From Streptosporangiaceae bacterium (GTDB lineage: Bacteria; Actinomycetota; Actinomycetes; Streptosporangiales; Streptosporangiaceae), in assembly GCA_030039095.1 (NCBI GenBank), contig JASHQP010000490.1, positions 1 through 18,788 of the forward strand: DNA of 18,788 bases, written 5' to 3'. Both the position numbers and the translations under genes were made by a program. Shown here one piece after another: positions 12,555 to 18,788 of the stretch. Under the pieces are notes generated by a model that was not told the DNA's origin, did no database searches, and saw only the letters and a list, made by a program, of their open reading frames with translations. Positions within the stretch are counted from its first letter, which is position 1, and every line of letters starts with the position of its first letter.

Positions 12555-15197
12555 ATGGCCGCAGTCGCAGACGCACCGGCTGCCGGGGAACTGGACCTGG
12601 GCCAGGCCGCGAGCCTGCCTCCCGGCGCGGTGCTGTCACGCCTGAGGAGCGCGGCCGGCGGCCTGACCTCGGCCGAGGCAGCCGCCCGGCTCGCCCGCTT
12701 CGGGCCGAACGCTCTGGCGACCCACCGCGTGCGTGCCGGGCCCGTGCTGCTCCGGCAGATCCGCAATCCGGTCCTTGTCCTGCTGCTGGCGGCGGCGCTG
12801 GTCTCCGGGCTGACCGGTGGCGGGACGAACGCCCTGATCATTGCCGTCATCGTCGCCGCCAGCGTCGGGCTGGGCTTCTTCAACGAGTACCGGGCAGAAA
12901 AGGCGATGGCGGCCCTGCGGTCCAGGATCCAGCAGGACGCCGAGGTGGTGCGCGACGGGCGCCCGGCGCGGATCCCGGTTACTGGCCTCGTGCCGGGCGA
13001 CGTGGTGTCGCTGCGTATCGGCGGCCTTGTGCCGGCAGACCTGCGGCTGCTGGCCGTCGACGACCTCGAGTGTGACGAGGGCCTGCTGACCGGGGAATCG
13101 ATGCCGGTGGTCAAGTCCGTGGCGGCGGCCAGCGGCCGCCAGCCGCAGGACCAGCCCGGCTGCGCGTTCATGGGGACGATCGTCCATCAGGGCTCCGGCC
13201 GCGGCGTCGTGGTGGCGACCGGCACCCGGACCGCCTTCGGCCAGATCGCCGCTGGGCTTGCCGAGAAACACGGCCAGACCGCGTTCGAGATGGGGCTGTC
13301 GCGCTTCTCCCGGTTCCTGTTCGCCGTGGCGGCCGTGCTCACCCTGTTCATCTTCGCTGTCAACGTGGCGCTGGCCCGGCCCTTGATCGATGCCCTGCTG
13401 TTCTCGCTGGCGATCGCGGTTGGGATCGCGCCCGAGATGATGCCGGCCATCGTCACCGTGAGCCTGTCCGCGGGCTCGAAGGCGCTCGCGGCAAAGAAGG
13501 TGCTGGTGAAGCAGCTTGTCGCGATCGAGGACCTGGGCAACATCGAGATCCTGTTCACCGACAAGACCGGCACCCTCACCGAGGGCGCGGTGACGTTCGA
13601 CCGGGCGCTGGACGCGGCCGGGCAGGAGAGCCGCCGTGTGCTGAGGCTCGGGCTCGCCTGCAACGAGGCGACGATCACCGACGGTCGGCCGGCCGGCGGG
13701 AACGCGCTGGATCAGGCGCTGTGGGCCGCTCCCGGGGCGGCAGGGCTTTCGGGCCCCGGTGGGCCATCCGCCTGGCGGCGCATGGCACTCCTGCCCTTCG
13801 ACCATGACCGACAGATGGCCTCGGTACTGGTGAAACCGCCCGAGAGCCAGCCTCTCCTGATCACCAAGGGCGCTCCCGAGGCGGTCCTGGACAGGTGCGT
13901 GACCGTCTCGCCGCAGGCGCGGCAGGTCATGGGCGCCCTGTTCGCCGCGGGAGCGCGAGTGGTCGCGGTCGCCTCACGTCCCGCGGGGGACCGGCAGGCG
14001 CTCACGGCGCGAGACGAGCAAGGGCTGACGCTGGACGGCTTTCTGACGTTCGCCGACCGCCCGAAGGCCGACGCCGGCCCGTCGATTGCCCAGCTCGAGC
14101 GGCTGGGAGTGCAGGTGAAGATCATCACTGGCGACAACGGCCAGGTCGCGGCCAAGGTTTGTGCCGAGATCGGGGTCCGCTGCACCGGGGTGCTCACCGG
14201 CAGCGAGGTGGCGGCGCTCGACGACGAGAGCCTGGAGTCGGCCCTGCCAGGCACGACGGTCTTCGCCCGGATCACGCCCGACCAGAAGTCGCGCATCATC
14301 AAGGTGGCCCGCCACGCCGGGAAGGACGTCGGGTTCCTCGGCGACGGGGTGAACGACGCGGTGGCCCTGCACCACGCCGACGTCGGGATCTCGGTCGACT
14401 CAGGGACCGACGTCGCCAAGGAGGCTGCCGACGTCGTGCTGCTCGACAAGGACCTCGGCGTGCTGGCCGAAGGGGTCATGGAAGGCCGCCGGATCTTCGC
14501 CAACACGATGAAGTACGTCCTGATGGCCACCTCTTCCAACTTCGGCAACATGTTCAGCGCCGCCGGCGCCTCGGCGTTCCTGACGTTCCTGCCGATGCTG
14601 CCTTCCCAGATCCTCCTCAACAACCTGCTCTACAACGCCGGCCAGCTCGTCATCCCGACCGACCGGGTCGATCCCGAGGCGCTGGGCCGCCCGGCCGCGT
14701 GGGACGTGCGGTTCATCCGGCGCTTCATGTCCGTGTTCGGCCCGGTCAGCTCGATCTTCGACTTCCTCACGTTCTGGATCATGCTGTCCCTGCTGCACGC
14801 CGGTCACGCCGAGTTCCGCACCGGCTGGTTCGTCGAGTCGATCGCCACCCAGACCCTCGTCATCTACGTGATCCGCACCCGGCGGATCCCGTTCTTCACC
14901 AGCCGGCCCAGCCTTCCGATGCTGCTCGTGCCTACCGCAGCGGCCCTGGCCGGCGCGGTCCTGCCCTATACGGGACTGGCGGGCCTGCTCGGCTTCACCC
15001 CGCTGCCTGCCAGCTTCTTCCTGCTGCTGACCGGCCTGGTCCTGGTCTACCTGCTGCTGGTCGAGGTGGCGAAGGCCCGGTTCTACCGGGTCCGCGGGGC
15101 CGCCACGCCGCCTCGGCCCACTCCGGCCGAGCGGCTCGAACGGCGCCTGCGCCGCCGGGCCGGCCGTTTCATCCACCGCCCGGCGCGCCCAACCTGA
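12555..15197 (+). CDS. mgtA: MgtA-like Mg2+-transporting P-type ATPase
   Basis: This is an 880-residue P-type ATPase. An N-terminal cation-ATPase domain (ALATHRV) is followed by TM1-2, an actuator with TGES (179-182), and M4 with IAPEMMP (P293 in the MgtA-style motif). The phosphorylation site is D336 in DKTGTLTEG. The nucleotide domain has the ITKGAPEAVLDRC motif and GDGVND at 596-601. M5-M6 carry NMFSAAGASAFLTFLPMLPSQ-type residues and NLLYNAGQLVIPTDRVD. The last block is diagnostic of the MgtA/MgtB (type IIIB) magnesium importers. The ATG at 12555 lacks a strong ribosome site but fits the family start. The DosR-like box upstream parallels the mycobacterial DosR-regulon ATPase CtpF, which also neighbours a stress protein. 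No mgtL or Mg2+ riboswitch is recognisable in the 115-bp leader. Mg2+ as substrate is inferred from subfamily motifs. Confidence 0.93.
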   Translation: MAAVADAPAAGELDLGQAASLPPGAVLSRLRSAAGGLTSAEAAARLARFGPNALATHRVRAGPVLLRQIRNPVLVLLLAAALVSGLTGGGTNALIIAVIVAASVGLGFFNEYRAEKAMAALRSRIQQDAEVVRDGRPARIPVTGLVPGDVVSLRIGGLVPADLRLLAVDDLECDEGLLTGESMPVVKSVAAASGRQPQDQPGCAFMGTIVHQGSGRGVVVATGTRTAFGQIAAGLAEKHGQTAFEMGLSRFSRFLFAVAAVLTLFIFAVNVALARPLIDALLFSLAIAVGIAPEMMPAIVTVSLSAGSKALAAKKVLVKQLVAIEDLGNIEILFTDKTGTLTEGAVTFDRALDAAGQESRRVLRLGLACNEATITDGRPAGGNALDQALWAAPGAAGLSGPGGPSAWRRMALLPFDHDRQMASVLVKPPESQPLLITKGAPEAVLDRCVTVSPQARQVMGALFAAGARVVAVASRPAGDRQALTARDEQGLTLDGFLTFADRPKADAGPSIAQLERLGVQVKIITGDNGQVAAKVCAEIGVRCTGVLTGSEVAALDDESLESALPGTTVFARITPDQKSRIIKVARHAGKDVGFLGDGVNDAVALHHADVGISVDSGTDVAKEAADVVLLDKDLGVLAEGVMEGRRIFANTMKYVLMATSSNFGNMFSAAGASAFLTFLPMLPSQILLNNLLYNAGQLVIPTDRVDPEALGRPAAWDVRFIRRFMSVFGPVSSIFDFLTFWIMLSLLHAGHAEFRTGWFVESIATQTLVIYVIRTRRIPFFTSRPSLPMLLVPTAAALAGAVLPYTGLAGLLGFTPLPASFFLLLTGLVLVYLLLVEVAKARFYRVRGAATPPRPTPAERLERRLRRRAGRFIHRPARPT

Positions 15198-15242
15198 CCC
15201 GCCAGGCCTTGGCCGACATGGGTGGTGAAAGCCCGGGCTTGT

Positions 15243-15282
15243 GCCCCAGATTTGTCCGCGCCCAGCCGGACGAATCTGGGGC
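15243..15282. terminator. Strong bidirectional hairpin between convergent genes
   Basis: GCCCCAGATTTGTCCG (15243-15258) pairs with CGGACGAATCTGGGGC (15267-15282), a 16-bp stem with one G-U/A-C difference and an 8-nt loop. It starts 45 nt after the ATPase stop and lies 206 bp beyond the end of the V-type ATPase operon. No U-tract follows on either strand, as is common in GC-rich actinobacteria. A shorter palindrome AAGCCCGGGCTT (15229-15240) precedes it. Confidence 0.8.
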
Positions 15283-15488
15283 GGTAGGACGCAGCAGCGG
15301 CCCCGGGGGGCGTATCTCGCGGATCTTGACATGCGCCGTAGTGTCGCCGGCCCGCAGCTGTCGCTCTAGCAGCCACGGGCCGGCCAGCGATCCTCCGATG
15401 ATCTACGGCCTAGCGCCCAACCGGTCGTCGTCCCGGGGTGGCGGTCCTGGTGGTTGTGGCCGCGAACTGGGCGCCGCTGGCGCGACGG
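15283..15488. other. Intergenic stretch with nothing recognisable
   Basis: This is 206 bp between the hairpin and the V-type ATPase subunit D stop. I see no supported coding frame, RNA gene or DosR-like box. A TTGACA at 15326 has no matching -10 element. Confidence 0.6.
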
Positions 15489-16115
15489 TCAATTGGGCTC
15501 GAGCGCTGTTTCGTCTGTGCCCCGGTCGCTGTTGCGCGCTGCGAGCCGGAGGCGGGCGCCGTCGGCGCGTTCCTGCTCGTCGATCGCCAGCGCGAGCTCG
15601 TCCCGCGCCCGCTCCAGCAGCGGAATCCACCGGTCCCTGACCGCCCGAAGCCGCTGCCGGGTCGCGGCCGTCTCGGCCTCCATGATCCGCAGCGCCGCCG
15701 ACGCGGCGGCGGACCTGGTGGCCGCCTCGAGCGATGCCTGGTGTGCCTGCCTGACCGCGGCGAGGGTGCCGCCCGCCCAGCCCTCCGGCGCGGGGAACGT
15801 GCACGTGATCGCCGCCGGGTGGCGCACACCCACGGTCACCGCGTAGCCGACGTCAACCTCGGCGAGGGCGCCGGCCCCGGCGAGGCGGATCGCGCGCTGG
15901 CCGCCCAGCAGCGCCGCTCGCAGCAGCCACCGGTCCGCGTCGGCCACGCACCGCTCCCAGTCCCGTGCGGCCTGCCGAGCCGTGGCGCGCAGCCCTGGCA
16001 GCTCACGCTGGAGTATCCGCAGCTTGCGGTCGAGCAGGTCGGCGCCCCGCCGGGCGACCTGAAGGCGGTGCTCCAGCCGCAGCCGGCCCGCCCGCCCGGG
16101 AGGCACGCCGTTCAC
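15489..16115 (-). CDS. V/A-type ATPase subunit D
   Basis: This is a 208-residue central-stalk subunit, which transmits rotation between the A3B3 head and the membrane ring. The N-terminus VPPGRAGRLRLEHRLQVARRG and DLLDRKLRIL (about 25-40) match the conserved start of V-type subunit D. The C-terminal ~70 residues are a long charged helix (AETAATRQRLRAVRDRWIPLL...EQERADGARLRLA), as expected of the coiled-coil stalk. The start is GTG at 16115, overlapping the TGA of subunit B as GTGA, so translation is coupled. It is the last visible gene of an A-B-D run, the usual order in bacterial V/A-type operons. Confidence 0.9.
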   Translation of the reverse strand: MNGVPPGRAGRLRLEHRLQVARRGADLLDRKLRILQRELPGLRATARQAARDWERCVADADRWLLRAALLGGQRAIRLAGAGALAEVDVGYAVTVGVRHPAAITCTFPAPEGWAGGTLAAVRQAHQASLEAATRSAAASAALRIMEAETAATRQRLRAVRDRWIPLLERARDELALAIDEQERADGARLRLAARNSDRGTDETALEPN

Positions 16116-17575
16116 CGTTTCACCCTGTCCGGCTGGCTCACGTTGTCCGGCTGGGCCGCGGTGTCCGGCTGGGCCGCGGTGTCCGGCTGGGCCGTTCCGC
16201 CGGGATAGTAGGCGTCGAGGGCCTCGGCGGAGAGCATCGACAGCTCCCGCCTGGGCAGCACGCCGAGAACCTGCCACGCTCGCCGGAGCGTCTCCTCGAG
16301 GGTGCGGTTCTCGGTGCGTCCCTGGTTCACCAGGCAGGTCTCGAAGGCTCGCTCCAGTTCCTGGTACCGGCGGTCGGACTCGCTCAGCGCGTCGGTGCCG
16401 ATCAGCTCGGCGAGTTCCCTGGCCCGTCGCGCCGCGGCGAGCGCGGCCAGCATCTGCCCGGCGACGTCCAGGTGATCGGCCCTGGTGCGGCCGGGCCCCG
16501 CACCCTGGCGCATCAGCCGGGACAGCGAGGAAAGCGCGTCCACCGGCGGGTAGATGCCGCGGGCGTGCAGGTCCGGCGACAGCACCACCTGGCCCTCGGT
16601 GATGTAACCGGTCAGGTCGGGCACCGGGTGAGTGATGTCGCCCGCCGGCATGGTCAGCACCGGCAGCAACGTGAGCGAGCCCGGCCGCCCCCGGATCCGG
16701 CCGCACCGCTCGTACAGCGACGCCAGGTCGCTGTACAGGTAGCCGGGATAGGCGCGGCGGGCCGGGATCTCGCCGCGCGCCGCCGACACCTCCCGCAGCG
16801 CCTCGCAGTAGTTCGTCATGTCGGCCATCACCACGAGCACGTGCCTTCCCATCCGGAAGGCCAGGTCCTCGGCCACCGTCAGCGCGACCCGGGGCGTCAG
16901 GATCCGCTCGATCACGGGGGCGTCGGCCAGGTTCATCAGCAGCACAAGCTCACCCGCTGCCGAGCGCTCCTCGAGCACCGAGCGGACCATGGCGGCGTCG
17001 GCGTGGGTCAGCCCCATGGCGGCGAAGATCACGCTGAACGGCTCGCCGCCCGCGGACGCCTGGGCAGCAACCTGGGCGGCGAGTTCCAGGTGCGGCAGGC
17101 CGGCGACGGAGAAGACCGGCAGTTTCTGGCCCCGGACGAGTGTGGTCAGCGCGTCGATCGCGGACACGCCGGTGAGCACCGGCTCCGCCGGGGGCTCGCG
17201 CGCCGCCGGGTTGATCGGGAACCCCGCCACCGGCGCGGTGGCGTCGCCGGTGATCGGGGGGCCGCCGTCGGCGGGCTCGCCGCGCCCTGTGCACGTGCGG
17301 CCGAGCCACCCCGGGCCCACCGGAATGCGCAGCGGGCTGCCGCTGAACGCGACGCGGGTGGCGGCCGGGTCGATGCCCGAGGTGCCCTCGAGCACCTGCA
17401 CGACCGCGAGGTCGCCGTCGGCCTCGAGCACCAGCCCGTGCCGGTCGGGCGTTCCGCCGCCGGTGCCGATCGTGGCGAACTCGTCCCAGCCGACGCCGCG
17501 CACGCCGCGGACGACGAGAAGCGGGCCCCGCACCTCGGCGACGTCCGTGTATTCCGGCTGGGCCCAGGTTGTCAT
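16112..17575 (-). CDS. V/A-type ATPase subunit B (non-catalytic)
   Basis: This is a 487-residue soluble head subunit that alternates with A in the hexamer. It carries family motifs GRGEPADGGPP, PINPAAREPP, TGVSAIDALTTLVRGQKLPVFS and AGLPHLELAAQ; it lacks a P-loop, as usual for B. Also present are MADMTNYCEALREVSAAR and YPGYLYSDLASLYERCG. The ATG (17573-17575) overlaps the stop of A as ATGA. The C-terminus carries a Gln-Pro-Asp repeat tail of about 25 residues encoded by an 18-bp tandem repeat; this is beyond the usual family end. The Gly-rich GKT-equivalent segment reads SVAGLPH, consistent with a regulatory nucleotide site. Confidence 0.94.
   Translation of the reverse strand: MTTWAQPEYTDVAEVRGPLLVVRGVRGVGWDEFATIGTGGGTPDRHGLVLEADGDLAVVQVLEGTSGIDPAATRVAFSGSPLRIPVGPGWLGRTCTGRGEPADGGPPITGDATAPVAGFPINPAAREPPAEPVLTGVSAIDALTTLVRGQKLPVFSVAGLPHLELAAQVAAQASAGGEPFSVIFAAMGLTHADAAMVRSVLEERSAAGELVLLMNLADAPVIERILTPRVALTVAEDLAFRMGRHVLVVMADMTNYCEALREVSAARGEIPARRAYPGYLYSDLASLYERCGRIRGRPGSLTLLPVLTMPAGDITHPVPDLTGYITEGQVVLSPDLHARGIYPPVDALSSLSRLMRQGAGPGRTRADHLDVAGQMLAALAAARRARELAELIGTDALSESDRRYQELERAFETCLVNQGRTENRTLEETLRRAWQVLGVLPRRELSMLSAEALDAYYPGGTAQPDTAAQPDTAAQPDNVSQPDRVKR
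16127..16198. repeat. 18-bp tandem repeat (four units) in the subunit B 3' end
   Basis: Units start at 16127, 16145, 16163 and 16181. The last three share GTCCGGCTGGGCCG cores; the first is diverged. Because 18 is a multiple of three, copy-number change would lengthen or shorten the Q-P-D-x-A-A tail without shifting the frame. Confidence 0.85.
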
Positions 17576-18788
17576 GACACCGCCTCCGCGGCCGGCGCTG
17601 CCTGCAGCGCGTCGAGCCTGGCCAGCAGCTGATCCTGGCGCGCCCGGACTTCCTCGGGCGTGGCTGCCTCATCCTTGGCCCGCAGCAGCACCGAGAAGTC
17701 CTGGTCCTCGATCGTCGCCGGGGGCACGCCGCGGTCCGCCAGTTCCTGGCAGCGGCCGGCGACGGCGAGCGCGGCGTCCGCCAGCGCCGCGGCTCGCCCG
17801 GGAGGACACGAGGCATCCACCGCGCTCAGCGCGCTCTGCTGCAGGACGCCCTCACGGATCAGCCGGCCGGCCAGGATCGTCACTCGCTGGCCGGGCGGCA
17901 GCGCGGTGACGCCCATGAGCTCGGCGAGCTCGCCGATCCGGTCCGCGTCGGCGAGCAGCGCGGACAGCCGGGACCGCCGCGCCGACCATCCCGGATCGCC
18001 GTGGCGCGCCTGCCAGCCGCCGACCGCGGCGGCGTCACGGGAGAACGAGCCGGCCCAGGACACGGCCGGGTAGTGCCGCGCGTAGGCCAGATCGCGGTCG
18101 AGGGCCCACAGGCAGCGGACGAACCGCTGTGTGTACGTGGTCACCGGCTCGGTCATGTCGCCGCCCGCCGGGGAGACCGCGCCGATGATCGTGATCGAGC
18201 CTTCCCTGCCGCCGATGGTCGCCACCCGCCCGGCCCGCTCGTAGAACGCGGCCAGCGCGCTCGCCAGGCTGGCCGGGTAGCCCTCCTCGGCGGGCAGTTC
18301 CCCGTTGCGGGACGCGAACTCGCGCAGCGCCTCCGCCCAGCGGGAGGTGGAGTCCGCGACCACGACCACGTCCAGGCCCATGTCGCGGAAGTGCTCGGCC
18401 ACACAGGCGGCGCTGTAGATGCTCGCCTCACGGGCCATCATCGGCATGTTCGACGTGTTCGCGATCACCACCGTCCGCTGCGCGAGCTTGCCGCCGGTCC
18501 GCGGATCGGCCAGCCCGGCCAGCTCGCTGAGCATGTCCGCGAGCTCGTTGCCGCGTTCACCGCAGCCCACGTACACGATCACGTCGGCCTCGCACCACTT
18601 GGTGATCTGCTGCAGCAGCACGGTCTTGCCGGTGCCGAAGCCGCCCGGCACCGCGGTCGTGCCGCCCCGGCTCACCGGGAACAGCACGTCGACGACGCGC
18701 TGCCCGGTCCGCAGCGGCGCGTCACCGTTCAGGCGCTCGGCGTACGGGCGCGGCGCCCGCACCGGCCACGTGGCCGTGAGCGGCACCG
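17572..18788 (-). CDS. V/A-type ATPase subunit A (catalytic), C-terminal two-thirds; N-terminus beyond right edge
   Basis: The visible ~405 residues start in the conserved WPVRAPRPYAERLNGD, TGQRVVDVLFPV region and include the P-loop GGFGTGKTVL. Further motifs are VYVGCGERGNELADML, NTSNMPMMAREASIY, VVVADSTSRWAEALRE and GELPAEEGYPASLAS, all diagnostic of the catalytic A subunit. Full-length A is about 580 residues; the frame is open to the window edge, so the N-terminal barrel and the non-homologous region are off-window. The complex couples ATP hydrolysis or synthesis to H+ or Na+ movement; direction and ion cannot be read from A, B and D. Its promoter and the membrane subunits are outside the window. 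Confidence 0.95.
   Translation of the reverse strand, partial: VPLTATWPVRAPRPYAERLNGDAPLRTGQRVVDVLFPVSRGGTTAVPGGFGTGKTVLLQQITKWCEADVIVYVGCGERGNELADMLSELAGLADPRTGGKLAQRTVVIANTSNMPMMAREASIYSAACVAEHFRDMGLDVVVVADSTSRWAEALREFASRNGELPAEEGYPASLASALAAFYERAGRVATIGGREGSITIIGAVSPAGGDMTEPVTTYTQRFVRCLWALDRDLAYARHYPAVSWAGSFSRDAAAVGGWQARHGDPGWSARRSRLSALLADADRIGELAELMGVTALPPGQRVTILAGRLIREGVLQQSALSAVDASCPPGRAAALADAALAVAGRCQELADRGVPPATIEDQDFSVLLRAKDEAATPEEVRARQDQLLARLDALQAAPAAEAVS

Noticed and set aside
15326..15331. TTGACA as a -35 element
   Set aside because: No -10-like hexamer 16-18 bp downstream and no gene start follows.
1..18788. Mobile element, CRISPR array, phage or toxin-antitoxin system
   Set aside because: No transposase, integrase, terminal inverted repeats, regular spacer arrays, tRNA or toxin families were seen on either strand.

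Overview
The window is high-GC DNA, about 70% G+C by eye, with GTG/TTG starts, many 1-4 nt gene overlaps and family signatures typical of Actinomycetota. I cannot name the genus. Every gene reads as chromosomal. I see no transposase, integrase, tRNA, rRNA or CRISPR array.

Layout, left to right. (1) 1-2478, minus strand: an APC-family amino-acid antiporter, then two tandem arginine deiminase (ADI) reading frames, all joined by ATGA stop/start overlaps. The middle ADI frame is only the N-terminal ~185 residues fused to a copy of the antiporter's C-terminal tail. The left frame runs off the window. (2) 2607-4241: a DUF1918 protein (minus), and a divergent pair made of an HTH/flavin-split-barrel fusion protein and a universal stress protein (plus). 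(3) 4245-10082, minus strand: an Rv1733c-like membrane protein, a DHA2-type MFS exporter, a SulP anion transporter with a STAS domain, a type I GAPDH, and a response regulator that closely resembles mycobacterial DevR/DosR, including its recognition helix. (4) 10325-15197, plus strand: two overlapping universal stress proteins, a 75-residue single-span membrane protein, an arginase-superfamily protein lacking the usual first metal-binding His, and an MgtA-like P-type ATPase. (5) 15489-18788, minus strand: subunits D, B and A (partial) of a V/A-type ATPase, separated from the P-type ATPase by a strong hairpin.

The unifying signal is a hypoxia/dormancy (DosR-type) regulon. A DevR/DosR-like regulator sits among families known from the mycobacterial DosR regulon or its neighbourhood: universal stress proteins, DUF1918, Rv1733c, SulP and a P-type ATPase. 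The leader regions of every visible transcription unit whose promoter lies in the window carry 15-bp sites resembling the mycobacterial DosR box (GGGACYTTNGKCCCT). The best are at 6117, 11311 and 12467. In two promoters, paired sites start exactly 22 bp apart, about two helical turns. By inference, this regulon adds arginine uptake and deimination, glycolytic GAPDH, Mg2+ transport and flavin-protein functions to the usual dormancy set. Box scores were counted by hand. A genome-wide matrix scan and binding data would be needed to establish the regulon.
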